This document shows positions 14,384 to 21,190 of a stretch of DNA of 25,744 bases, piece by piece (positions within the stretch are counted from its first letter, which is position 1; each line of letters begins with the position of its first letter). The position numbers and the translations under genes are program-made. The notes under the pieces are model-generated. The model was not told the DNA's origin, made no database searches, and saw only the letters and a program-made list of their open reading frames with translations. This stretch comes from an uncultured Eubacteriales bacterium (lineage in GTDB: Bacteria; Bacillota; Clostridia; Oscillospirales; Oscillospiraceae): contig URQY01000026.1 of assembly GCA_900550165.1 (NCBI GenBank), positions 1-25,744 on the forward strand. Direction: 5' to 3'.

Positions 14384-15922
14384 TTACGCGCCGTAGTTGG
14401 GGAAGAGCACGCAGGTATAAAGCATGGCGAGAACCATGTACAAAACAAGGATGATGGCGAAGGCCTTGAAGGTCTTCTTCATGACCTCGCTCTCGTTGCC
14501 CACCTGATCGACCGTCGCGCAGGCGGCGACCGTGTTGTTCGGGCAGATCAGGTTGCCGAGCGAAGCGCCTGCATTCTGACCGGCGAAGATCGTGATGGGA
14601 TTCATGCCGAGCGAGGCCGCGGCGTCGATGTGCATCTGGGCAAACATGATGTTGGAGCCAAGGCCCGTGCCGGTGATGAACGCGCCGCTCGAGCCGATGA
14701 GGACGGCAGCCGCGGGATAGAAGCGGCCGACGACGGCGGCAATGTCAGAGGCGAGCAGGTTCATCATGCCTGTGGAGGAGGACTGCATGATGTAAGCGAC
14801 GATAAGGAGGCTTCCCATCGTGATGAGGACCGGCAGCACGCCGCTCGCGGTGCGCTTGCAGACGGCTTTATAGGTCTTGAAGTCCACGCCCAGCGTGAGC
14901 GCGCCGAGGATGCCGCACACAAGAATGACAAGGTCGACCCAGAAGATGTAGCCGAACGTGCACATGATGGCAAAGCCGTTTTCAACGACGGCGGGGAAGC
15001 CGTAGCGGATGAGCGGGAGCAGCACGAGCATATAGATGTAAGGCGACATGGCCTTGAAGGAGCTGTACCTGCGCTGATGCGCGGCGCTCTCGTTGCGGAA
15101 TTCATCGGGGGTCTTCACGCCGACGAGCTTGACATACGCGACGGAGAGAAGAATGGAGATGAGGCCGGTGCCCATGGACGTGACCTCCGCGCCGACATAG
15201 TTGGAGAGGAGGAACATCGTCAGGCACGTGCTCACGCCTGCGAAGGTGAGATAGGGAAGGATGCCCTTGTAGCCCTTTTTGCCAAATGCCATGCCGACCA
15301 TGATGAACGGGATGACGAGCACGCCGAACATATGGAAGCGGCCGGCCATCGCAGCGTTCTGCGCGACGGTGGCAAGACCGGCATCGACAAGCGCCGCGCC
15401 GCCGTTGATGGTCGTGAGGCCCGCGCCGCCGAACGAGGCGGGCGTCGCATCGCCGAGCAGCGCGATGGCAATGGCGGTGGTGGGGTTAAAGCCGAGGGCG
15501 ACAAGGAACGGGGCGGCGATGGCGGCGGGAGCGCCCGCGCCCGCTGCACCCTCGAGGAAGATCGGCAGCATCATGCCGATGATGACGACCTGCACGCGGC
15601 GGTCGTCGCTGATCTGCGCAATGGTGGCTTTCACATCCTCAATGGCGCCGGTCTCGCGCAGCAGGTTCAGAATGGTGAACGCGCCGAAGACCATCAGCAC
15701 GATCTTGAGGCCTTCCTTAATGCCCTTCCAGACCAGAGGGTCGAGCACCTTGATGTTTTCGGCAAAGGTAAGACCGTCGAGGTTAAAGTAGGTAAAGGCG
15801 AGGAAAAGCGTCCATAAGAGTGCAATGGGGGAGACCGTTTTCGCGGATTTTTTGAAGCCCAGGATGCCGACGAGCACGACGACGATCGGGCTGAGCGCCA
15901 TGAGGAAGTTTAAGAAGTCCAT
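14384..15922 (-). CDS. lctP: L-lactate permease family transporter (LctP/LldP)
   Basis: A 512-residue membrane protein with about twelve to fourteen helices, typical of the LctP family of 2-hydroxycarboxylate:proton carriers. The hallmark FLEGAAGAGAPAAIAAPFLV lies near 122-141, followed by LLGDATPASFGGAG. The C-terminal half has GSSGAFITGTGLGSNIMF and GQNAGASLGNLICPNNTVAA. The start has only a weak AAAGAGAG site, and no clear promoter is seen in the short upstream stretch. It opens the operon with the dehydrogenase and aminotransferase genes, so branched 2-hydroxyacids such as 2-hydroxyisocaproate are plausible substrates beside lactate. Direction of transport is not visible. Confidence 0.9.
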   Translation of the reverse strand: MDFLNFLMALSPIVVVLVGILGFKKSAKTVSPIALLWTLFLAFTYFNLDGLTFAENIKVLDPLVWKGIKEGLKIVLMVFGAFTILNLLRETGAIEDVKATIAQISDDRRVQVVIIGMMLPIFLEGAAGAGAPAAIAAPFLVALGFNPTTAIAIALLGDATPASFGGAGLTTINGGAALVDAGLATVAQNAAMAGRFHMFGVLVIPFIMVGMAFGKKGYKGILPYLTFAGVSTCLTMFLLSNYVGAEVTSMGTGLISILLSVAYVKLVGVKTPDEFRNESAAHQRRYSSFKAMSPYIYMLVLLPLIRYGFPAVVENGFAIMCTFGYIFWVDLVILVCGILGALTLGVDFKTYKAVCKRTASGVLPVLITMGSLLIVAYIMQSSSTGMMNLLASDIAAVVGRFYPAAAVLIGSSGAFITGTGLGSNIMFAQMHIDAAASLGMNPITIFAGQNAGASLGNLICPNNTVAACATVDQVGNESEVMKKTFKAFAIILVLYMVLAMLYTCVLFPNYGA

Positions 15923-16020
15923 TGGAGTTGATCTCTCTTTCTGAAAAATGTGGAATGGGGGTGTGATCTATTTCCGCTTTTTTCGCCGGCCGAACGAGAA
16001 AAAGTGAAAAAGCTAAGAGG

Positions 16021-16051
16021 AAGAGGCTCCGTCGAATCGACGGAGCCTCTT
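16021..16051 (-). terminator. Terminator of the small membrane protein gene
   Basis: A perfect 15-bp stem (arm AAGAGGCTCCGTCGA, 16021-16035 with 16037-16051) follows the small gene on the minus strand, with a broken T tail (CTTCCTCTTAGCTTTTT). Some read-through into lctP is possible, since lctP lacks a clear promoter. Confidence 0.65.
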
Positions 16052-16060
16052 TCTGCAATA

Positions 16061-16297
16061 TCAGTCTCTATCTCGTGCGGAGAATCGGGAGAGAAGTGAA
16101 GGACGCGTCGTGATCCGGACGGTCTGTTCAGTTTTGATGCTTACCAGTACTGCCAAAGGCAGAATAATAAGAAGGGACGCCAGCAGAATAATGCCGGCGT
16201 CCGAAATAATCATCATGCTGTTTTCAGTGCAGGGGAAAGCGGCACAGGCGGCCTGTGCGAAACGGGATGCAGCGGTGTTGGCAAAAAAATGAGTCAT
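16061..16297 (-). CDS. Small single-pass membrane protein, unknown function
   Basis: A 78-residue protein I do not recognise. The first 25 residues are Ala-rich and carry two cysteines (ACAAF, PCTEN). A hydrophobic segment (about 27-53; IILLASLLIILPLAVLVSI) could span the membrane, and the tail is basic with several Arg. The start at 16297 follows AAAGGAG with nine bases of spacing. A TTGCAG-17-TACACT promoter lies just upstream and a strong hairpin just downstream, so this is a complete small transcription unit rather than a chance frame. No homologue or function can be named from the sequence. Confidence 0.6.
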   Translation of the reverse strand: MTHFFANTAASRFAQAACAAFPCTENSMMIISDAGIILLASLLIILPLAVLVSIKTEQTVRITTRPSLLSRFSARDRD

Positions 16298-16328
16298 CTT
16301 GGCTTTCTCCTTTCCTGAAGATGGGTGA

Positions 16329-16357
16329 AGTGTAGCACATATTTTTTCTGCCTGCAA
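16329..16357 (-). promoter_or_regulatory. Promoter of the small membrane protein gene
   Basis: On the minus strand TTGCAG (16352-16357), a 17-bp spacer and TACACT (16329-16334) form a good sigma-A promoter about 32 bp before the start codon. Confidence 0.7.
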
Positions 16358-16465
16358 GGGGGGAAAACGACTGATTATGCAAAATCGGTCGAGTACACAA
16401 AAATCGGAAATACCCAGTTTCCGGCATTGTTAAAAAGATATAACGGTTTCTCATGAAAACCAAAT

Positions 16466-16493
16466 GTTATTTTGCCGCAGTTTTCGCATAGGG
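16466..16493 (+). promoter_or_regulatory. Possible sporulation-type promoter of sigK
   Basis: GTTATTTT (16466-16473) and CATAGGG (16487-16493) are 13 bp apart, loosely like sigma-E/sigma-K promoters (-10 CATA). No sigma-A promoter is evident in the 182-bp gap. The match is partial. Confidence 0.3.
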
Positions 16494-16539
16494 ACTTCCT
16501 GTGCTGCCATAGGATGGGTAAAAACGGGAGGAATGCCCC

Positions 16540-17226
16540 ATGTTTTCTGTTGCCCTGATGCTGCTGACCCATGCGATGCTGCTCTCGCTGCACCTGTCGA
16601 ACGGCTCGTTTCCCAAACCCCTTTCCGCCAAGGAGGAGCGCGACTGTGTCGCGCGGATGCTGGAGGGGGATATGGACGCGCGCAATACGCTCATCGAGCA
16701 CAATCTGCGCCTCGTAGCCCACATCGTCAAAAAGTACTACACACAGTCCGAGGAGCAGGATGACCTTGTCTCCGTCGGCACGATCGGCCTGATCAAGGGC
16801 GTTTCAAGCTACCGCCCCGAAAAGGGCACAAGACTCGCAACCTACGCCGCAAAGTGCATTGAAAATGAAATCCTAATGTACTTCCGCAGCCGGAAAAAAT
16901 TGCAGGGCGAGGTGTCGCTCAACGATTCGCTTGACTCCGATGCTGACGGCGAATCGCTTTACCTCATGGATGTCGTCGGTGTTGAGGATACGATGTACCT
17001 CGACATTCAGGACCGCGATGATTGCCTGCGCGTGCGAAAGCTCGTACATGAGTGCCTGACGGAGCGGGAAGAAGAGGTGATCACCTCGCGCTACGGTCTC
17101 GGCGGCAAAATGCCTCGCACGCAGCGTGAGGTAGCCAAAAAGCTTGGGATCTCAAGAAGCTATGTATCCCGCATCGAAAAGAGGGCGCTGCAAAAGCTGG
17201 AGGAAGCGCTTGGTGAGCGGAGCTGA
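16540..17226 (+). CDS. sigK: RNA polymerase sporulation sigma factor SigK
   Basis: A 228-residue sigma-70 family factor that directs late mother-cell transcription in sporulation. Region 2 spans about 48-118 (LIEHNLRLVAHIVKKYY, GTIGLIKGVSSY, LATYAAKCIENEI) and region 4 about 168-222 (LTEREEEVITSRYGLGG, QREVAKKLGISRSYVSRIEK). These match SigK more closely than SigE or SigF. The N-terminal 20 residues are hydrophobic (MFSVALMLLTHAMLLSL), resembling the pro-sequence that SpoIVFB removes in Bacillus. The gene is uninterrupted, with no skin-type element. GGGAGG lies eight bases before the start. It is good evidence that the organism or its recent ancestors form spores. Confidence 0.92.
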   Translation: MFSVALMLLTHAMLLSLHLSNGSFPKPLSAKEERDCVARMLEGDMDARNTLIEHNLRLVAHIVKKYYTQSEEQDDLVSVGTIGLIKGVSSYRPEKGTRLATYAAKCIENEILMYFRSRKKLQGEVSLNDSLDSDADGESLYLMDVVGVEDTMYLDIQDRDDCLRVRKLVHECLTEREEEVITSRYGLGGKMPRTQREVAKKLGISRSYVSRIEKRALQKLEEALGERS

Positions 17227-17230
17227 ACAT

Positions 17231-17262
17231 AAAAAACGCGGGGCGCAGATATGCGCCCCGCG
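17231..17262 (-). terminator. Terminator of the desulfurase-mnmA unit
   Basis: CGCGGGGCGCA (17237-17247) pairs with TGCGCCCCGCG (17252-17262) around GATA. On the minus strand six T follow. It also lies ten bases after the sigK stop codon and may block read-through from both sides. Confidence 0.85.
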
Positions 17263-17310
17263 GCCCGCTCTTGGGAGAGCAGATAGGGAAGAGGATGGGA
17301 ATCAGCAAAT

Positions 17311-18378
17311 TTACAAAATGGTGCCGCCGCCGAGCACTGTGTCGCCGTCGTAAAGCACGACGGCCTGCCCCGGCGTGATGGCGCGCTGCGGCTCATCGAA
17401 GACGAGGTGTACGCGCCCGTCTCCGAGCACCGTGACGGTCGCCGCCTGCTCGCGCTGGTGGTAGCGCACGCGCGCGGTCGCGCACAGCTCGCGCGGTGGG
17501 ACGTCGTAGGCGATCCAGTTGAAGTCATTTGCCGTCAGCTCGCGGGAGAAGAGGGACTCGTTTCCGCTCAGCACCACGCGATTGGACGCCGCGTCGATCT
17601 GCTTGACGTACAGCGGCGCGTCCGCCGCAATGCCGAGACCCTTGCGCTGGCCGACGGTGTAGTGCACGATACCCTTGTGCCGGCCGAGCACATGGCCGTC
17701 TTCGTCGACAAAGTCACCCGCGGGGCAGTCGTGCCCCGTGAAGCGCGCGATGAAGCCCGCGTAGTCGCCGTTCGGCACGAAACAGATGTCCTGACTGTCT
17801 GGTTTGTCTGCGTTATAAAAACCCTGTTCCTACGCGATGCGGCGTGTCTCGCTCTTGTGCATCGCGCCGAGCGGCAGGCGTGTGTGCGCGAGCTGCTCCT
17901 GCGTGAGCGAGTAGAGCACGTAGCTCTGGTCCTTGCTCTCGTCGAGCGATTTTTTAAGGAGCCAGCGGCCGTTTTCCTGTTCGATGCGCGCGTAGTGACC
18001 GGTCACGATGGCGTCGCAGCCCAAAATGCGGGCGCGCTCGTAGAGCCGCTCGAACTTCAGATAGCGGTTGCAGTCGATGCAGGGGTTTGGCGTGGCGCCG
18101 CGCTCGTAGGCGGCAATGAAGCGGTCGATGACCTGCCCCTTGAAGTCATCCGAAAAGTTGAAGACATAGTAGGGAATGCCGAGGCGGAAGGCGACCGAGC
18201 GCGCATCCTCCACATCCTCGAGCGAGCAGCAGGTCTTCGTGCGCTTGACGCCGATATCCTCGTTGTGAAAGAGCTTCATCGTCGCGCCGATGCACTGGCA
18301 GCCCTGTTCCTTCATCAGAAATGCGGCGACGCTCGAGTCCACACCGCCGCTCATTGCGATCAGTACCTTATCCATCAT
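17311..18378 (-). pseudogene. mnmA: tRNA-specific 2-thiouridylase MnmA with in-frame TAG
   Basis: MnmA adds the 2-thio group to U34 of Lys, Glu and Gln tRNAs. The frame from 18378 to 17311 is 356 codons, full family length, and stays open except for TAG at 17830-17832 (codon 183), between RRIA and EQGFYNADKPDSQDICF, where relatives usually have Glu. Both halves are well conserved: the PP-loop SGGVDSS (10-16), Cys100 in NPCIDCN, and after the stop Cys199 in QDICFVPNGDYAG. The stop therefore separates the two catalytic cysteines, so the 182-residue product should be inactive. A G-to-T change from GAG, a sequencing error or UAG read-through could explain it. The start ATG overlaps the stop of a 27-codon ORF. 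It follows a cysteine desulfurase, its natural sulfur donor. Confidence 0.85.
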
Positions 18379-18458
18379 GCCGCACGGTGCTTTCTGCGGT
18401 CCGCGGCAGCGCTGCGCGGGGATGGGCGGGCGGTATTTCTGGTATCATAAAGAGCCAT
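18375..18458 (-). CDS. 27-codon ORF between the desulfurase gene and mnmA
   Basis: An ATG at 18458 lies six bases after AGGAGGAG, the best ribosome binding site in this gap, and opens 27 codons (starts MALYDTRNT, ends KHRAA; Arg- and Ala-rich). Its TGA overlaps the mnmA start, which has no good site of its own, so mnmA is probably translated by coupling. In many Clostridia a nifU/iscU gene sits at this place, so it might be a remnant of one, or a true leader peptide. The peptide resembles nothing I know. Confidence 0.5.
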   Translation of the reverse strand: MALYDTRNTARPSPRSAAADRRKHRAA

Positions 18459-18481
18459 TGACTGCTCCTCCTAATGTGCAT

Positions 18482-19672
18482 TTATAAACGGAACGGCTTT
18501 TTGCCGCCTGCGAGATCTCGCCACATTGGGGACGACCCGCGGAGATACTGCACGGTCTCGGGTACGGCCTCGAGAATGCGGTCGACGTCCTCGTCGGTAT
18601 TTTGCGCGCACAGGCTCAGACGCAGCGAGCCGCGGGCCAGCTCGCGCGTCCGTCCGATGGCCAGCAGCACGTGGCTGGGGTCGAGCGAGCCGGAGGTGCA
18701 AGCGCTGCCGGACGAGGCGCAGATGCCCTTCGCGTCGAGCAGCAGAAGCAGGCTCTCGCCCTCGACGCCCTCGAAGCAGAAGCTCACATTGCCGGGCAGA
18801 CGGTTCACGGGATCGCCGTTGAGCGCGCTGTGCGGGATCCGGGAAAGGCCGCGAATCAGCCGGTCGCGCAGGGCGCTGACCTTCCGGGCGTTTTCGTCGA
18901 TGTGCGCGCAGGCTTCCTCCAACGCCGCGGCCATCCCCATGATGGCGGGGAGATCCTCCGTGCCGGCGCGCTTGCCGCGCTCCTGCGCGCCGCCTTCGAT
19001 GAGACTTGTCAGGGAAACGCCCTGGCGGGCGTACAGCACGCCGATGCCCTTCGGACCGTGGAACTTGTGCGCGGAGAGCGAGAGCATATCGATGCACTGC
19101 GCCTTCACGTCGATGGGGATGTGCCCCGCCGCCTGCACAGCGTCAGTGTGGAACGGCACGCCTGCCTCGCGGCAGACGGCGCCGATCTCGCCGACGGGCA
19201 GGATGGAGCCGATCTCGTTGTTGGCGTACATAACGGTCACGAGACACGTGTCCTCGCGGAGAGCGTTTTTTACCTGCTGCGCCGTCACGGTGCCGATGGG
19301 ACCGACGGGGAGCAGCTCGACCTCAAAGCCCTCGTTCTCGAGCCTTTGGAGCATATGCAGCACGGCATGATGCTCGAACGCGGTCGAAAGAATATGCTTT
19401 TTGCCCTTGCGCTCGCCGAGACGCGCGGCGGAGAGAAGGGCCTGATTGTCGGCCTCGCTGCCGCCGGAGGTGAAATAGATCTCGCGCGGGGCGGCGTTCA
19501 GGCATCCCGCGATGCGCTCGCGCGCGCTGAGCAGCGCTGCGGCCGCCTGCTGGCCGACGGAATGCAGGCTCGAGGGATTGCCGTAGATCGTTTCCATATA
19601 GGGGAGCATGGCGTCGATGGCAGCGCGGCTCATCCGGGTCGTTGCGGCGTTGTCCGCGTAAACGGTGGTCAT
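18482..19672 (-). CDS. Cysteine desulfurase (IscS/NifS family)
   Basis: A 396-residue PLP enzyme that takes sulfur from cysteine for Fe-S clusters and thiolated tRNA. It starts with the typical YADNAATTRMS and has GNPSSLHSVG (31-40), the GGSEADNQAL loop (70-79), and FHTDAVQAAG (174-183). The PLP lysine is Lys203 in SAHKFHGPKGIG, and the catalytic Cys325 lies in SSGSACTSGSLDPSHVLL. AAAGGAG precedes the start. It leads a unit with the short ORF and mnmA, so its product probably supplies sulfur to MnmA, as YrvO does in Bacillus. No IscU/NifU scaffold gene is present between them. Confidence 0.92.
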   Translation of the reverse strand: MTTVYADNAATTRMSRAAIDAMLPYMETIYGNPSSLHSVGQQAAAALLSARERIAGCLNAAPREIYFTSGGSEADNQALLSAARLGERKGKKHILSTAFEHHAVLHMLQRLENEGFEVELLPVGPIGTVTAQQVKNALREDTCLVTVMYANNEIGSILPVGEIGAVCREAGVPFHTDAVQAAGHIPIDVKAQCIDMLSLSAHKFHGPKGIGVLYARQGVSLTSLIEGGAQERGKRAGTEDLPAIMGMAAALEEACAHIDENARKVSALRDRLIRGLSRIPHSALNGDPVNRLPGNVSFCFEGVEGESLLLLLDAKGICASSGSACTSGSLDPSHVLLAIGRTRELARGSLRLSLCAQNTDEDVDRILEAVPETVQYLRGSSPMWRDLAGGKKPFRL

Positions 19673-19724
19673 GGAAGGACTCCTTTGACGGGAATAAAAT
19701 CCTATCTAATCAGTATGTTGATAT

Positions 19725-19753
19725 ATGATACACAGAAAATCATACTTTGTCAA
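19725..19753 (-). promoter_or_regulatory. Promoter of the cysteine desulfurase unit
   Basis: On the minus strand consensus TTGACA (19748-19753), a 17-bp spacer and TATCAT (19725-19730) form a strong sigma-A promoter. A/T-rich sequence from there to the gene could hold a regulator site, but I cannot name one. Confidence 0.85.
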
Positions 19754-19778
19754 TGGGCTTTGCAAAATGCCGTGCCGC

Positions 19779-19807
19779 TTGACGGCGCGGGGGTTTTGTG
19801 ATATCCT
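19779..19807 (+). promoter_or_regulatory. Promoter of the B12 uptake unit
   Basis: TTGACG (19779-19784), a 17-bp spacer and TATCCT (19802-19807) lie just upstream of the cobalamin riboswitch. Confidence 0.7.
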
Positions 19808-19826
19808 GTCGCAGCAAACTGAATAG

Positions 19827-19985
19827 GACTTGGGGTGCCGCCGGGAGGCGGCCGAACAGGGAAGCGGGGTGTAAATCCCCAGCGGAGCCGCCGCCGTGAT
19901 GGAAGAGCCCGTTTTCGATATGCCACTGGAGTATTCCGGGAAGGTGAAAACGGGCAGGGACGCCTGAGCCGGAAGACCTGCCCCA
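19827..19985 (+). ncRNA. Cobalamin riboswitch
   Basis: The conserved cobalamin aptamer blocks occur in order: a GGTGCC-type start, AACAGGGAA followed by GGTGTAAATCC, GCCGCCGTGATGG, the GCCACTGG segment, CCGGGAAGGTG, and the B12-box end GCCGGAAGACCTGCC. It lies between a promoter and a B12-type transporter unit on the plus strand, so B12 binding should shut off expression of the two genes downstream. Confidence 0.93.
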
Positions 19986-20034
19986 AGTGCCGTACAAAGC
20001 GCCGCGGACCTTCGGCTAAAAAGTACATTCCTCA

Positions 20035-20075
20035 GCAGGGCGGAGCTTCTCCGGCCTGCCGGTCTCTTCTTTCTT
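20035..20075 (+). terminator. Candidate riboswitch-controlled terminator
   Basis: A stem with one G-G mismatch (20035-20045 with 20049-20059, arm GCAGGGCGGAG) is followed by a pyrimidine-rich tail, CTCTTCTTTCTTT. It lies between the aptamer and the ribosome binding site, where a B12-dependent terminator would be expected. Confidence 0.55.
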
Positions 20076-20113
20076 TGTATGGCTTGCCAAAACAAAAAAG
20101 GAGAGATTTTTTC

Positions 20114-20515
20114 ATGGAGAAAAAGAACAACAAGAAGGGGCTCATCGCCCTCGCCGTGGTCCTCGTGCTGGCCGTTGCCGCGCTCATCGTCTGGCAGGTG
20201 AACAAGCCCGAGCCGCAGAAGGGCAGCAAGGAAATCACCGTCAATGTCGACCACCTGAACGGCGACGACACGTCCTACACCATCTACACCGACGCCGAAT
20301 ATCTGAGCGGCGCGCTCGAGCAGGAAAACCTGATCGAGGGCACTGAGAGCGAGTACGGCCTCTATGTCACGACTGTGGACGGCGAGACCGCCGATGACAG
20401 CAAGCAGGAGTGGTGGGGCTACAGCGTCAACGGCGCGTTCGCTGAGCTTGGCGTAGACAGCCAGCCCGTCACGGATGGCGATGTGTACGACTTCGCCCTG
20501 AATGTCGGCTGGTAA
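20114..20515 (+). CDS. Membrane-anchored transcobalamin-like (DUF4430) protein
   Basis: A 133-residue protein with a lysine-rich start (MEKKNNKKG) and one hydrophobic helix (about 9-27) with no lipobox cysteine, so probably a signal anchor. An extracellular DUF4430-type domain follows, the fold of the C-terminal part of transcobalamin and intrinsic factor. Its marks are the end pattern WWGYSVNGAFAELGVDSQPV then DGDVYDFALNVGW. AAAAAGGAG precedes the start. It is under a cobalamin riboswitch and overlaps the following ECF S-component gene by 14 bases. The likely job is to catch cobalamin or a corrinoid at the surface and hand it to the transporter; ligand binding itself is inferred. Confidence 0.85.
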   Translation: MEKKNNKKGLIALAVVLVLAVAALIVWQVNKPEPQKGSKEITVNVDHLNGDDTSYTIYTDAEYLSGALEQENLIEGTESEYGLYVTTVDGETADDSKQEWWGYSVNGAFAELGVDSQPVTDGDVYDFALNVGW

Positions 20516-21023
20516 GACCTCGCGCCTGACCGTCCGCGAGATCGCGGAGCTGTCGCTCCTCTGCGCGCTGATGGTCGCGGGAAAAGAGAGCCTGCGCATC
20601 GTCCCTAACGTCCACCCCGTCACGCTGCTGCTGCTTCTGGCGACCGCGGTGTACGGCGCCAAGGCGCTCTACCCCGCCTTTGGCTTTGCCCTGCTGGAGA
20701 TCGCGCTCTACGGCGCGGGGCTATGGAACCTGATGTACCTCTATGTCTGGCCGCTCGCCGTGCTGGTGGCTCTGCCGTTCCGACAGAGCCGCAGCCGCGC
20801 GCTGTGGGCCGCCATCGCGGGGCTGCATGGGCTGTGCTTCGGCGCGCTGTGCGCCATCCCGTATTTCTTTATCGGCGGGTGGCAGATGGCCTTTTCGTGG
20901 TGGCTCTCGGGCATCCCGTATGACGTTATCCACTGTGTGTCCAATACGGTGCTGACCTTCGTGCTGCTGCCGCCGCTGCGGACGCTGCTCGAGCGGCTCA
21001 AGGCCCGCCAGACCGGAAAATAG
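20502..21023 (+). CDS. ECF transporter S component, probable B12 uptake
   Basis: A 173-residue, about six-helix membrane protein with the look of an ECF-type substrate-binding S component (LTVREIAELSLLCALMVAGK start; short basic tail). The ATPase and T subunits are not in this window, so it probably uses a shared energy-coupling module encoded elsewhere. Its start lies inside the end of the DUF4430 gene with no strong ribosome binding site, pointing to translational coupling. The cobalamin riboswitch and transcobalamin-like partner make vitamin B12 the likely substrate, in a CbrT-like role. It ends with TAG. Confidence 0.85.
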   Translation: MSAGKTSRLTVREIAELSLLCALMVAGKESLRIVPNVHPVTLLLLLATAVYGAKALYPAFGFALLEIALYGAGLWNLMYLYVWPLAVLVALPFRQSRSRALWAAIAGLHGLCFGALCAIPYFFIGGWQMAFSWWLSGIPYDVIHCVSNTVLTFVLLPPLRTLLERLKARQTGK

Positions 21024-21030
21024 CATAAAA

Positions 21031-21070
21031 AAGGAAAGGACCGCTCTTTTTTGAGAGCGGTCCTTTCCTT
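21031..21070. terminator. Terminator between B12 unit and transglutaminase gene
   Basis: A perfect 17-bp stem (21031-21047 with 21054-21070, arm AAGGAAAGGACCGCTCT) and TTTTTG loop follows the ECF stop codon by eight bases. The clear T run after the stem is on the minus strand, so it may work best there. Confidence 0.75.
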
Positions 21071-21142
21071 GCAATGGACGGGAAAAATAAGCTCGGGGAG
21101 CGGCCGTTGCGTTTGATAAGATTCGCGGCAGAAAACGAAAAT

Positions 21143-21171
21143 GCCCCGCGGCGGGATCTCCGCTGCGGGGC
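21143..21171 (-). terminator. Terminator of the transglutaminase gene
   Basis: GCCCCGCGGCGG (21143-21154) pairs with CCGCTGCGGGGC (21160-21171) with one G-U pair. On the minus strand it is followed by ATTTTCGTTTT, shortly after the gene's stop codon. Confidence 0.8.
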
Positions 21172-21190
21172 TTATGTCTTCCGGATGAAA

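Noticed and set aside
16224..16463. 79-codon minus-strand frame overlapping the small membrane protein gene
   Set aside because: It lacks a ribosome binding site and starts upstream of the promoter that serves the 78-aa frame.
17830..17832. Pyrrolysine or recoded UAG as the default reading of the mnmA stop
   Set aside because: TAG is used as an ordinary stop by at least two genes here, no pyl genes are visible, and the usual residue is Glu. Mutation or sequence error is simpler.
14630..19801. Long plus-strand open frames opposite lctP (14630-15817) and the desulfurase (18602-19801)
   Set aside because: Low-complexity His/Asp/Gly/Ala-rich translations with no start signals; shadows of the minus-strand genes.
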